Assembly (NCBI GenBank): GCA_947581855.1
Contig: CANPVZ010000024.1
Span: forward strand, 1 to 59,147
Direction: 5' to 3'
Length of the DNA stretch: 59,147 nt
Origin: an uncultured Phocaeicola sp.
Lineage (GTDB): Bacteria; Bacteroidota; Bacteroidia; Bacteroidales; Bacteroidaceae
The position numbers and the translations under genes are program-made. Positions 7,101-16,646 of this stretch are shown here, piece by piece. Each line of letters opens with the position of its first letter. The stretch's first letter is position 1. The notes beneath the pieces are model-generated. The model did no database searches. It had not been told where the DNA came from and saw only the letters and a list, made by a program, of their open reading frames with translations.

Positions 7101-9416
7101 TTAAAACGGGTATCCTACTGCAAAATGAAATGCAAAATCTCTACTAAACTTAGGCTTAATAAGCGGGTATCGGTCTTTTCCACTTTCATAAATTGGGTTT
7201 ATTGCTTTCATTCCTCCATCTAATCGCAATACAAAATAATCAAAATCAAACCGGAATCCTAATCCGTATGAAACTGCTATTTGTTTATAAAAGCTGTCGA
7301 AACGAAAAGCACCTCCGGGCTGTTCTTCGTATTCACGTATAGTCCAGATGTTTCCGGCATCTACGAACAAAGCTCCATTTAGTTGCCAGAATAAATGAGT
7401 TCTGTATTCCAAATTGACATCGAGTTTAATATCTCCTGATTGATTTATAAAATCAATATTTTTATCGTTACCAGCAAATTTACCTGGTCCTAATCGTCGT
7501 ACAGACCAGCCTCTTACACTGTTCGCACCTCCTGAAAAATAGCGTTTTTCAAAAGGAAGAATAGATGAATTACCATACGGATAGGCAATGCCAAAACTGC
7601 TATGAAAAACTATGGAGTTTCGTGAATCTATACGAAAGCTTTTCGCAAAATCAATATCTCCTTTAATATATTGAGCGTATGCGATATCAGCAATTGTATA
7701 TTGATTGTTCTCGTCTCGGTTATTATTAAACAGATGAGACATACCATATAATAGATTACCTGCTGTTTCAATGTTAAAGCGTATAGAGTATGAGTTATTA
7801 GAAGTTGTATGCGTTGTTCCACCTGTTGAATGATAAGAAAATCCATACCCCATCTTCATGATTAGTAAATTCTCATAGTTGTATTTCAGTATGGAATTTT
7901 GATTGTTTATACTATCAAGATAATTTTTCTTGAATGTTGGTGATATCCAAGGCATGTATACGTAGTTGATATCCAGAACATCAACCTTATGTTGAGTCTT
8001 TTGCTTGGAACTCCATTTGTAACTCCATGATACAGAAGCTACTCTTCGAGAGAACTCCGGACGTATTTGAGAATTAAATTGTACGTCAATTTCTGAAGTA
8101 GCTCTGATTTTCTTTTTAAAATCATGAGATAAGAATGGAAACAAAAATCGTGGAAAATTAATACTCGCTTCTACACCGTATTCTGTATAGTTTTCATTAG
8201 TATAACCTTGTAGACCCGTTACAGCTTCATAAGCTCCACGTACTTTGAAAGTAAAAAGCTCTGAACCTTTAAAAAGATTTTTGTTTTGGAAAGATACGGA
8301 AGCTGCCGCTCCCAAATCACCCGATGAGTTAGTTCCTTCCAATTCTATGCTAATTGATTTTTGCTTGTTTTGCGCAAGTAAGATGAAACAATCTAATTGG
8401 GCACTGTCTGTAGGGGTATTTTCTCTTTCAATGAATCTGATATCTGAATATTTTATGGCTCTTAGTCGTCCAAAAGCCTTTTGAGTGTTCTGTGATTTTC
8501 CTTCGTTATATAATTCTCCTGGTGCTATAGATACACTATTAGCTAATACGCTGGGACGGATAAAGATATGATTCCGATAAAAAATATTTAGTCCATCATA
8601 GTGGATAGAATCATATTCAAATAAACGATTGCCTTGTTGTGCCTTGGAAATATCAAAATCCGTTAGAATATTAACGCTGTGTATAGTATACTGTGGGTGT
8701 ATCAGTCCTGTTTTATTTGGGGTTTTGTAAGGATGTAAGTGCATAGTTATATCCACAAGGCGAGTATTTAGTGTTGTGTCAGCTGTATAAGTGATAAAAT
8801 CCTTATTGAATTTGTAAAAACCTTTTGATTGTAGAAAATCCGATATTCGTTGCCTTTCGGTGTTTAATAAATTAACGTTAAAAGGCATGCCCCTATAAAG
8901 TCTCGAAGTGTATGAACTATTGATAAGCTTCTCTATTCTTGGATCTCGAATATCATAAATTATATTTTGTATTTTATATTCCGGTCCAGTATATAATCTG
9001 TATATCAGTTTTAATTTCTTCTTTTTTATTTGCTTATCTATTTTCACTTGAGCTCCCATGTAACCGAAATTCTGTAGAGCTCGCATGATATCCGTTTTCG
9101 AGCGTTCTGCAAACTCTTCATTATATATTACCGGAGCATCTCCTATTTTCCGTATAAATTTATTGCTCCATCTAGTAGAATCTATACCCGATAAAGAATA
9201 TATATATAAGGGAACTTTGACACTACTGAACCATTTATTATTAGGATTCTGTCGGATATAACTGCTTACATCAGAGGGCTTAATTGTTTTATTATCAGAT
9301 ACAATTTTTACTTCATCAAGTAGATAAGCTCCATCTGGTATAAATTTCGTAACCGAACAGGAAGAAACCAATACTATGAGTAATAGAATATGATATATAC
9401 AAACCCCTATTTTCAT
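7101..9416 (-). CDS. tamL: TamL-like outer-membrane assembly lipoprotein (BamA superfamily)
   Basis: A 771-residue Omp85-superfamily protein. Residues 1-20 form a lipoprotein signal with Cys20 followed by 'SVTKFIPDGAYLLDEVKI', the hallmark opening of Bacteroidetes TamL. POTRA-like domains follow to about residue 350, then a 16-stranded-type barrel with 'FSGGANSVRGWSVRRLGPG', the conserved loop-6 region, and a terminal strand ending in Phe. TamL is the lipid-anchored TamA counterpart that works with TamB in placing outer-membrane proteins or lipids. The gene reads leftward away from the RNA methyltransferase. Confidence 0.85.
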   Translation of the reverse strand: MKIGVCIYHILLLIVLVSSCSVTKFIPDGAYLLDEVKIVSDNKTIKPSDVSSYIRQNPNNKWFSSVKVPLYIYSLSGIDSTRWSNKFIRKIGDAPVIYNEEFAERSKTDIMRALQNFGYMGAQVKIDKQIKKKKLKLIYRLYTGPEYKIQNIIYDIRDPRIEKLINSSYTSRLYRGMPFNVNLLNTERQRISDFLQSKGFYKFNKDFITYTADTTLNTRLVDITMHLHPYKTPNKTGLIHPQYTIHSVNILTDFDISKAQQGNRLFEYDSIHYDGLNIFYRNHIFIRPSVLANSVSIAPGELYNEGKSQNTQKAFGRLRAIKYSDIRFIERENTPTDSAQLDCFILLAQNKQKSISIELEGTNSSGDLGAAASVSFQNKNLFKGSELFTFKVRGAYEAVTGLQGYTNENYTEYGVEASINFPRFLFPFLSHDFKKKIRATSEIDVQFNSQIRPEFSRRVASVSWSYKWSSKQKTQHKVDVLDINYVYMPWISPTFKKNYLDSINNQNSILKYNYENLLIMKMGYGFSYHSTGGTTHTTSNNSYSIRFNIETAGNLLYGMSHLFNNNRDENNQYTIADIAYAQYIKGDIDFAKSFRIDSRNSIVFHSSFGIAYPYGNSSILPFEKRYFSGGANSVRGWSVRRLGPGKFAGNDKNIDFINQSGDIKLDVNLEYRTHLFWQLNGALFVDAGNIWTIREYEEQPGGAFRFDSFYKQIAVSYGLGFRFDFDYFVLRLDGGMKAINPIYESGKDRYPLIKPKFSRDFAFHFAVGYPF

Positions 9417-9479
9417 TTAAAATTTACAGCTTATGCAAAAATGAATAGCAAATATAGGAATTAAATAAATATTATTTAG

Positions 9480-9487
9480 TAGCTTTG
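9480..9487 (+). promoter_or_regulatory. -7 box of the RNA methyltransferase gene
   Basis: TAGCTTTG fits TAnnTTTG and lies 29 bp upstream of the chosen ATG. The -33 element is not clear. Confidence 0.5.
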
Positions 9488-9516
9488 TTATTATTTTATT
9501 GACAATTAAGAATTGT

Positions 9517-10278
9517 ATGTTGAGTAAAGCCAAAATTAAATACATTCATTCTTTAGAATTGAAGAAAAAACGTAAGGAAGAACATGTGTTTGTTGCCGAG
9601 GGACCTAAATTGGTAAGTGATTTATTTGGATATTTTCGGTGCCGTTTAGTGTTAGCCCTTCCTGAATGGTTACGCACTCATTCAGAGGTGCAAGCTGATG
9701 AAATAGTGGAAGTTACATATGATGAATTAGCAAGGGCCAGTTTGTTGAAAACTCCTCAAGAAGTCATAGCGGTATTTGAGCAAAAAGAATATATATGGGA
9801 TATCTCTTTTCCTTCTCGTTTCTTATGTTTAGCTCTTGATGATATTCAAGATCCTGGAAATCTAGGTACGATTATTCGCTTGGCAGATTGGTTTGGCATT
9901 GAACATATCTATTGTTCATCCAATACGGTGGATCTTTATAGTCCGAAAGTGCTGCAGGCCTCCATGGGAGGATTGGCACGTGTGAATCTATATTATGGTT
10001 CATTACCTCAATTAATCTCTTCTTTAGATAAAAGTATACCCGTTTACGGGACTTTTTTGGATGGAGAAAATATGTATACACAATCCTTGTCGCAGTATGG
10101 ATTAATTGTCATGGGAAATGAAGGAAAGGGAATCAGTCATGATGTGGAAGCTTTAATCAACAAACGTTTGTATATACCTAATTATCCTTTAGAACGTGAA
10201 ACTTCTGAGTCTCTAAACGTTGCTGTAGCTACAGCTATTGTTTGCGCAGAGTTTCGTAGGCAGGTTTCTACTTTATAA
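9517..10278 (+). CDS. TrmH/SpoU-family RNA 2'-O-methyltransferase
   Basis: A 253-residue SPOUT-class enzyme that moves a methyl group from SAM to a ribose 2'-OH of tRNA or rRNA. The N-terminal substrate-binding domain holds 'KRKEEHVFVAEGPKLV'. The catalytic domain shows motif 1 'LDDIQDPGNLGTIIRLADWF', motif 2 'GLIVMGNEGKGIS' and motif 3 'IPNYPLERETSESLNVAVATAI'. The ATG at 9517 is chosen; an in-frame TTG at 9499 would add six residues near the promoter. The 3' end overlaps a convergent gene by 6 bp. The exact RNA target cannot be told. Confidence 0.9.
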   Translation: MLSKAKIKYIHSLELKKKRKEEHVFVAEGPKLVSDLFGYFRCRLVLALPEWLRTHSEVQADEIVEVTYDELARASLLKTPQEVIAVFEQKEYIWDISFPSRFLCLALDDIQDPGNLGTIIRLADWFGIEHIYCSSNTVDLYSPKVLQASMGGLARVNLYYGSLPQLISSLDKSIPVYGTFLDGENMYTQSLSQYGLIVMGNEGKGISHDVEALINKRLYIPNYPLERETSESLNVAVATAIVCAEFRRQVSTL

Positions 10279-10608
10279 TTGTCGGATAGTGTGTATAATA
10301 CCTGCTGAAATTTCTTCGGAAGAAATATGCCATGCATAGAATGGTTGACTTCCTATTTCTTTTTCCTGCATCGATTCTGTTAAAAAAAACATTAAAACGG
10401 ATTTTAAGTCCATAGGTAATTGTATTAGTTTCATTCTTTCGTTATAGGGTGAGAGAATAATTATACCTCCTATCCATTCTGTAAATGCAATTTCTTCGGT
10501 AAGGGGGAAAATTCGACTAACTAATCTTCCCTCCATTTCTACAACGTATTGTTTAAATTTGCATTCTGACGATATGATTATTTGGTGGGCAGCAAATCGT
10601 TTTTTCAT
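10273..10608 (-). CDS. Conserved small protein in the lspA block
   Basis: A 111-residue protein with no domain I can name. It has an alternating strand pattern and no signal peptide or membrane segment ('QYVVEMEGRLVSRIFPLTEE', then 'WIGGIIILSPYNER'). The start codon overlaps the stop of the DUF4296 gene by 4 nt, which makes it the last gene of the dksA-lspA-DUF4296 block. Its place there suggests a shared housekeeping role, not defined by sequence. Confidence 0.75.
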   Translation of the reverse strand: MKKRFAAHQIIISSECKFKQYVVEMEGRLVSRIFPLTEEIAFTEWIGGIIILSPYNERMKLIQLPMDLKSVLMFFLTESMQEKEIGSQPFYAWHISSEEISAGIIHTIRQL

Positions 10609-11618
10609 CGGTTATTGTTTCTAGCCGGTTGCTTTCTTCTGTTGTTTGGTGATATAGGCTTCGGTTGTGGCTTTACTTTTCTTTGTATCTGTTCCGGTCG
10701 ACTTTGCTCCCTTAATTCTTTGGGACTCAAACGGGAAGGTTCTTTTTCTAAGATGGAATCTTTTTTTTCTAGAACCATTTTAGTAGAGTCTTTAAGGGAT
10801 GATGATATAAGTGTATCGTTTTTTACCTTTGTAGATATTTCAATTTTCTCAGCCGGAGTGTGATATCGCATTAAAGAGATATCATGAATTAACAATGTTT
10901 GGATTTTATCATTTATAGAATCTCCATTAAAATATATAAAACCTCTTACCTCTTTAAGCGGAAGAGTATCAGACTGAATACACAGTTTATTTTTTCCTTC
11001 AATCAGACTACGGCTAATACTTACCGTTGAATCGTTTTGATATCGAATGCTTAATTCTATTTCTGCATTTTGAATTTCAGTTTTGTCTCCTAACGAAAGT
11101 CTGCTGATTTTCCACATAAAACGATCGCGAGGTTTGTAACTGGTGTCTGTGGGAATAATAAACGTCAGTTTATTTGTCATATCTGCGTTTGACAGCCTAT
11201 ATAATGCAGGCCGACGCCAAATATTAACAGTATCTCCTGAAATAGGCTCTGCTTTTATTAGGGCATTTGATTCAGCCAATTCCGATATATTTTGGTTTGA
11301 TTGTTTCAGCTTATCACCTATTTGTTCGTAGATTTTATTTAGTTTTTCCGTATTTCGGGTATACCAAACTAATGAGGAATCAAAGTGTGCTTCTGTGGTG
11401 TGGTGTTTTCTAAATACATATTGTAGTAGAAGTTCTTTTTTATACCGTTCTTCTCCGTTATACTCATTTCCTATTGCCTGGGCAATGTGGTAATCATATA
11501 ATAAAGCCTCCATTTTGTCAGGTTGTATAACTTCTGAGGGTATTCCTTTCTTACATGATGAGAGTAAAATACTTGTCAGCAGGAAAATGCAAAATATGTA
11601 TTTATATCCTCTTTTCAT
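10605..11618 (-). CDS. DUF4296 lipoprotein
   Basis: A 337-residue lipoprotein with lipobox Cys22 and the DUF4296 domain directly after it ('SEVIQPDKMEALLYDYHIAQ', residues ~27-115), as usual for Bacteroidales. The middle is beta-rich. The last ~60 residues are basic, proline-rich and low-complexity ('RPEQIQRKVKPQPKPISP'), a possible cell-wall-facing tail. The start overlaps the lspA stop by 4 nt; the conserved link to the signal peptidase that matures lipoproteins is notable. Function unknown. Confidence 0.82.
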   Translation of the reverse strand: MKRGYKYIFCIFLLTSILLSSCKKGIPSEVIQPDKMEALLYDYHIAQAIGNEYNGEERYKKELLLQYVFRKHHTTEAHFDSSLVWYTRNTEKLNKIYEQIGDKLKQSNQNISELAESNALIKAEPISGDTVNIWRRPALYRLSNADMTNKLTFIIPTDTSYKPRDRFMWKISRLSLGDKTEIQNAEIELSIRYQNDSTVSISRSLIEGKNKLCIQSDTLPLKEVRGFIYFNGDSINDKIQTLLIHDISLMRYHTPAEKIEISTKVKNDTLISSSLKDSTKMVLEKKDSILEKEPSRLSPKELREQSRPEQIQRKVKPQPKPISPNNRRKQPARNNNR

Positions 11619-12250
11619 TTGTTTGTAGAAACATCCTTTAGGTTATGGTTTAAATAGCTACTATAAAACAATAGTAGTGCAATAATTCCACAGCTGATAG
11701 CTGCATCAGCAAAATTGAAAATGGGGCTGAAGAAGATAAAATGTTCTCCTCCGATAACAGGCATCCACATAGGCCAATGTGTATCTATGATGGGGAAATA
11801 AAACATATCCACCACTTTTCCATAAAATAATTTATCGTATCCCTCGCCTATCGGTACAAACTGTGCAACAGACGATACAGTGCTTTCATTGAATATAAGC
11901 CCATAAAAAACACTATCGATGATATTACCTGCGGCTCCGGCGAGTATTAAAGAAAGGCATACGATAAATCCCGTTTTGGCTTCTCCTTTTTTAATTATCT
12001 TTATCAAGTACCAAGCAATAAAACCTACTGCAATAATGCGAAATGAGGTCAAGAATAATTTTCCAAATATCTCCATTCCAAATGCCATTCCGTTGTTTTC
12101 GGTAAAAAACAGATAAAACCAATCGGTAATATGTATACTTTCATGCCAAAACATATTTGTTTTGACCCAAATTTTGATTATTTGATCAATTACTAATACC
12201 GATATAATAATAACCAAGGAGAGTTGTCCTTTTGTGAGTATTTTATTCAT
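11615..12250 (-). CDS. lspA: Lipoprotein signal peptidase (signal peptidase II)
   Basis: A 211-residue inner-membrane aspartyl protease that cleaves prolipoprotein signal peptides after lipidation of the Cys. It has four predicted membrane helices. The family motifs 'NNGMAFGM', 'GAAGNIIDSVFYG' and 'FNFADAAISCG' carry the two catalytic Asp (NIID and FAD). It is longer than E. coli LspA (164 residues) because of a periplasmic insert between helices 3 and 4, common in Bacteroidetes. Translation is coupled to the downstream DUF4296 gene. Confidence 0.95.
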   Translation of the reverse strand: MNKILTKGQLSLVIIISVLVIDQIIKIWVKTNMFWHESIHITDWFYLFFTENNGMAFGMEIFGKLFLTSFRIIAVGFIAWYLIKIIKKGEAKTGFIVCLSLILAGAAGNIIDSVFYGLIFNESTVSSVAQFVPIGEGYDKLFYGKVVDMFYFPIIDTHWPMWMPVIGGEHFIFFSPIFNFADAAISCGIIALLLFYSSYLNHNLKDVSTNK

Positions 12251-12289
12251 TCTGTTAATGAAAGAGTTATGGTGAGAAAGTACCCATAA

Positions 12290-12346
12290 GTTACACCAAT
12301 TCCTTTATACATATCCCATTCGATACGGAACAAGGATTGGTGTAAC
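12290..12346. terminator. Hairpin between the dksA-like gene and lspA
   Basis: An 11-bp inverted repeat GTTACACCAAT/ATTGGTGTAAC (12290-12300 with 12336-12346), extendable by four pairs, with no good T run on either side. It could be a weak terminator or an RNA processing/stability element between dksA-like and lspA. Confidence 0.5.
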
Positions 12347-12378
12347 ATAAATGCTTGTGTATAACGTTAGCGTGTTAT

Positions 12379-12759
12379 TTATTTTTTGCCTCCTTGTTTT
12401 GCTTCTATACTCAATGTTGCATGAGGTACAGCACGCAGACGCTCTGCCGGTATCAGCTTTCCTGTTTCACGGCAAATTCCATAGGTTTTGTTTTCTATAC
12501 GAACAAGAGCAGCTTGTAATCCTTGTATGAATTTCAACTGACGCTGTGCTAAACGTGTTGTTTCCTCTTTAGAGAGAGTATTTGCTCCTTCTTCCAATAC
12601 TTTGTATGTTGGAGAAGTATCATCCACGTCATTACCGTCAGTGTTCATAATACTGCCTTTTAACTGTTCGTAGTCACGTTTTGCTAACTCCAACTTTTCC
12701 ATGATGATAGCACGGAATTCTTCTAATTCAGCATCTGAATATCTGGTTTTTTCTGCCAT
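12379..12759 (-). CDS. DksA/TraR-family protein with degenerate zinc finger
   Basis: A 126-residue DksA-like protein: a coiled-coil part (residues ~5-85) followed by the C-terminal zinc-finger region 'YGICRETGKLIPAERLRAVP'. DksA binds the RNA polymerase secondary channel with ppGpp. Only one Cys remains of the usual four; the second pair is replaced by 'HATLSIEAK'. The 'RLRAVP' core is kept, so the fold is likely retained without zinc, as in other Bacteroidetes members. It lies 22 bp downstream of ileS. Confidence 0.85.
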   Translation of the reverse strand: MAEKTRYSDAELEEFRAIIMEKLELAKRDYEQLKGSIMNTDGNDVDDTSPTYKVLEEGANTLSKEETTRLAQRQLKFIQGLQAALVRIENKTYGICRETGKLIPAERLRAVPHATLSIEAKQGGKK

Positions 12760-12781
12760 GGCTATATGATTTAAAATTGTT

Positions 12782-15700
12782 TTACTCCTTTATTACATTT
12801 ATATATAATGAGAAGTCATCGAAGTTCAGTTCGGTTCCTTCTTTTACTTCATTGGCAATCGTTAATGAGTTTGCCAATACTTGGTTGCAAATGTATTCAT
12901 TATATTCGTTAACCGCTTCGTCTGTTTGAATATTTTTCGATAAAGTAATCTTAATTTTATCAGTTATTTCAAAACCGTTGCTTTTCCGGAGATTTTGAAT
13001 GCGATTTACCAATTCTCGTGCAATACCTTCCCGACGGAGTTCTTCTGTTACGTTAACCTCTAATGCAACTGTAAGTTTTCCTTCATTGGCTACTAACCAT
13101 CCCTGAATGTCTTCGCTATAGATTTCAACATCTCCTACTTCAATTAATGCATCGTTGCCATCAATGTTCAGGGTATACGTCCCTTTCTTTTCTAATTCTG
13201 CAATTGCTTCTTGGGAAAGTCCTGATACGGCAGTAGCAACAGCCTTCATCTGTTTACCGAACTTGGGGCCAAGTTTCTTAAAATCGCATTTTACTTTTTT
13301 TACTAAAATGCCTTCAGAACCCTCTACAAATTTGATTTCCTTTACGTTGACTTCGTTCATGATCAATGATTTTACAGCTTCTATATGAACCCGCTGTTCT
13401 TCGTCTATTACAGGGATCATGATACATTGCAGTGGCTGACGCACCTTGATACTTACTTTACGGCGCAGTGCCAATACCATAGAGGTTATATCCTGTGCCA
13501 TTTGCATTCGGGTTTCCAATTCTGCGTTGATTAGGCTTTCATCATAAACAGGGAATTTTGCCAAATGTACGGAAACAATATCTTCGTCACGTGTTACAGA
13601 AGCTAAGTCTTTATACAAACGATCAGCATAGAATGGAGAGATTGGTGCCATAAGTTTAGCTACAGTCTCCAAACAGGTGTATAAAGTTTGATAGGCTGAT
13701 AACTTATCAATAGACATGTTACTACCCCAGAAACGTTTGCGGTTCAGACGTACATACCAATTAGAGAGGTTGTCGTTTACAAAATCTTGAATATATCGGC
13801 CGGCTTTAGTTGGTTCATATTCATTATAACATTCATCTACGGTTTTAATTAAAGAATTCAATACGGAAAGTATCCACCGATCGATTTCTGGACGTTGGTT
13901 TACCGGAATATCTTTTTCTTTGTATGTAAAACCATCCACATTAGCATATAAGGCAAAAAACGAATAAGTATTAAATAAAGTTCCGAAAAATTTGCGGCGT
14001 ACTTCGTCAACTCCTTCCGTATCAAATTTCAGATTATCCCAAGGAGAAGAGTTAGTTATCATATACCATCGCAACGGGTCAGAACCGAATTTTTCTATAG
14101 TTCCGAATGGGTCTACGGCATTTCCAAGACGCTTTGACATCTTATTTCCATTTTTATCAAGAACTAAACCGTTAGATATAACTGCTTTATATGCTACACT
14201 GTCGAATACCATTGTTGCAATAGCATGAAGAGTGAAGAACCAACCACGCGTTTGGTCTACCCCTTCGGCTATGAAATCAGCAGGATACACTTGGCGGCTA
14301 TCCAATAATTCTTTGTTTTCAAATGGATAATGTATTTGAGCATAAGGCATCGCACCCGAATCGAACCATACATCAATCAAGTCGGTCTCTCTTTTCATGG
14401 GGTTTCCACTTTCAGAAACTAAGATAATGTCGTCAACGTATGGGCGGTGTAAATCTATTTTATCATAATTTTCCTTGTTATAAGTGCCTGGCATAAATCC
14501 GACCTCTTTGTAAGGATTGCTTTTCATGAATCCGGCAGCTACCGATTTCTCTATTTCATTATAAAGTTCTTCCACTGAACCAATGCATTTTTCTTCTCCT
14601 TCTTCGGAACGCCAAATAGGAAGTGGAGTTCCCCAATATCGGGAACGACTTAGATTCCAGTCATTCAGGTTCTCAAGCCATTTCCCGAAACGACCGGTTC
14701 CGGTAGATTCCGGTTTCCAGTTGATGGTTTTGTTCAACTCTATCATACGTTCTTTACAAGCGGTCGAACGTATAAACCAACTGTCTAACGGATAGTATAA
14801 TACAGGTTTGTCCGTACGCCAACAATGCGGATAATTGTGGACATGTTTCTCTATTTTAAAAGCTTGGTTACCTGCTTTCATCATCATACAAAGGGCGATA
14901 TCTAAAGATTCGGCAGCTTGTGCCGCTTTTTCATCGTACTTGTTATCCACTGTAAATTGCGGATCATAGGCATTCTTTACCCATTTACCTTCATATTCTT
15001 TGTACTTATTTACGTCAACACAAGCTTTTATAAAACTTTCATCGAGTTCGTTCAATAAATAGAATTTACCGGTGAGATCAACCATTGGACGAACTTCTCC
15101 TTTTTTATTAATCATAAATAAAGAAGGAATACCGGCGGCACGCGCAACATTTGCATCGTCAGCACCAAATGTCGGAGCAATATGCACAATACCTGTACCA
15201 TCTTCTACGGTTACATAATCGCCGGATATTACACGAAAAGCTTCATTTGAGGCCTCTTCCCAATTACCATTAACATCAACACTTATAGGCTTTACCCAGG
15301 GTATGAGTTGTTCATATTCCATTCCAAGCAGATCCGTGCCTTTATATTCTCCTACTATTTTATATGGAACCAGTTTATCTCCATGCTTATAATCTTCTAA
15401 AGCTAGATTCGCTGCTTTTTGATTAAAATGTACATTTACCAAGGCTTTAGCTAACACCACTGTAATAGGTTCACCAGTATAAGCATTATAAGTTTGTACG
15501 GCTACATAATCTATTTTCGGTCCTACGCATAGAGCTGTATTAGAAGGCAAAGTCCAAGGAGTGGTAGTCCAAGCAATAAAATATGGAGTCCCCCATTGAG
15601 CCATTTCCGGTTTAGGATTCTTCATTTTAAACTGAGCTACAACCGTCGTGTCTTTCACATCCCGATAGCATCCTGGTTGGTTTAGCTCGTGTGAACTCAA

Positions 15701-16270
15701 TCCGGTTCCTGCAGCTGGAGAATAAGGTTGGATTGTATATCCTTTATATAGTAATCCTTTGCTATGCAATTGTTTAAGTAACCACCATAAAGTCTCTATA
15801 TAGCGATTATCATAGGTAATGTAAGGATTTTCCAGATCTACCCAATATCCCATTTTATGGGTTAAATCTGTCCATTCTTTTGTGAATTTCATCACATCTT
15901 TCCGGCAAGTGGCATTATATTCGGCAACAGAAATTTTCTTTCCAATATCTTCTTTAGTAATACCTAAAGATTTTTCTACACCCAACTCCACCGGTAATCC
16001 ATGTGTGTCCCATCCTGCTTTTCTTTTAACTAAGAATCCTTTCATAGTTTTATATCGGCAGAATATATCTTTAATGGAACGAGCCATTACATGGTGAATA
16101 CCCGGCATTCCATTGGCTGAAGGAGGTCCTTCATAGAATACAAACGAGGGGCATCCTTCACGTTCTGTCATACTTTTAGCAAAAACATGGTTTTCATCCC
16201 ATTCTTTTAGAACATCTTTGTTTACCTGCGAAAGGTCAAGTTGATTACGTTCAGCAAATCTCTTACCCAT
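12782..16270 (-). CDS. ileS: Isoleucyl-tRNA synthetase, eukaryote-like type
   Basis: A 1162-residue class Ia synthetase that charges tRNA-Ile and edits valine. It has the Rossmann core with the HIGH-equivalent at residues 57-60, the CP1 editing insert ('TTPWTLPSNTALCVG'), the KMSKR loop at residues 710-714, the anticodon-binding helical domain and a long C-terminal extension typical of the eukaryote-like IleRS2 group. The signature reads GIHH instead of HIGH, i.e. first and third residues exchanged, a change reported in IleRS2 enzymes with extreme mupirocin resistance. The only ileS in the window; flanked by atp and dksA-like genes. Confidence 0.96.
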   Translation of the reverse strand: MGKRFAERNQLDLSQVNKDVLKEWDENHVFAKSMTEREGCPSFVFYEGPPSANGMPGIHHVMARSIKDIFCRYKTMKGFLVKRKAGWDTHGLPVELGVEKSLGITKEDIGKKISVAEYNATCRKDVMKFTKEWTDLTHKMGYWVDLENPYITYDNRYIETLWWLLKQLHSKGLLYKGYTIQPYSPAAGTGLSSHELNQPGCYRDVKDTTVVAQFKMKNPKPEMAQWGTPYFIAWTTTPWTLPSNTALCVGPKIDYVAVQTYNAYTGEPITVVLAKALVNVHFNQKAANLALEDYKHGDKLVPYKIVGEYKGTDLLGMEYEQLIPWVKPISVDVNGNWEEASNEAFRVISGDYVTVEDGTGIVHIAPTFGADDANVARAAGIPSLFMINKKGEVRPMVDLTGKFYLLNELDESFIKACVDVNKYKEYEGKWVKNAYDPQFTVDNKYDEKAAQAAESLDIALCMMMKAGNQAFKIEKHVHNYPHCWRTDKPVLYYPLDSWFIRSTACKERMIELNKTINWKPESTGTGRFGKWLENLNDWNLSRSRYWGTPLPIWRSEEGEEKCIGSVEELYNEIEKSVAAGFMKSNPYKEVGFMPGTYNKENYDKIDLHRPYVDDIILVSESGNPMKRETDLIDVWFDSGAMPYAQIHYPFENKELLDSRQVYPADFIAEGVDQTRGWFFTLHAIATMVFDSVAYKAVISNGLVLDKNGNKMSKRLGNAVDPFGTIEKFGSDPLRWYMITNSSPWDNLKFDTEGVDEVRRKFFGTLFNTYSFFALYANVDGFTYKEKDIPVNQRPEIDRWILSVLNSLIKTVDECYNEYEPTKAGRYIQDFVNDNLSNWYVRLNRKRFWGSNMSIDKLSAYQTLYTCLETVAKLMAPISPFYADRLYKDLASVTRDEDIVSVHLAKFPVYDESLINAELETRMQMAQDITSMVLALRRKVSIKVRQPLQCIMIPVIDEEQRVHIEAVKSLIMNEVNVKEIKFVEGSEGILVKKVKCDFKKLGPKFGKQMKAVATAVSGLSQEAIAELEKKGTYTLNIDGNDALIEVGDVEIYSEDIQGWLVANEGKLTVALEVNVTEELRREGIARELVNRIQNLRKSNGFEITDKIKITLSKNIQTDEAVNEYNEYICNQVLANSLTIANEVKEGTELNFDDFSLYINVIKE

Positions 16271-16562
16271 AATTTATATCGTTTTTTTCTATTCTTTTTT
16301 ATTAAGGCGCAAAATTACTATAAAAAATAGAAAATAAGAAGAGTTACATCTCGTTTTTTGATAATTAGTTAGTAAGATATATCTAATCGTTACATAAGTT
16401 TTCTATTTCTTGTTTGATGTATCCACTGTTTTGCATGTGAACTAAAGGAATTTTGATGTCTATGCAGGATAGCTATTCTTGCGCCTTTGATAACCATTGA
16501 ACTATCTAGTTTAACCCTGTTTGTTTCTATAAATTCGACAGGTGTACATCGGCGCATAAAAA
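16271..16562. other. Intergenic stretch upstream of ileS, no gene
   Basis: Holds the ileS upstream region and the tail side of the atp terminator. A leftward open frame (16390-16644) runs straight through the terminator hairpin and is not taken as a gene. Confidence 0.6.
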
Positions 16563-16623
16563 AGGTATGGATTACATATAAATAGCTTTTTCTGTAATCG
16601 GAGCGATTATATGTAATCCATAC
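16557..16623 (-). terminator. Terminator of the ATP synthase operon
   Basis: A perfect 17-bp stem (16563-16579 with 16607-16623) with a 27-nt loop; read leftward it ends in a run of six T. It lies 24 bp after the atpG stop codon. Confidence 0.92.
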
Positions 16624-16646
16624 CCTTTTAAAGTCTGGATGCATGA

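Noticed and set aside
16390..16644. 84-codon leftward frame after atpG
   Set aside because: Runs through the atp terminator hairpin and starts in the atpG stop region.
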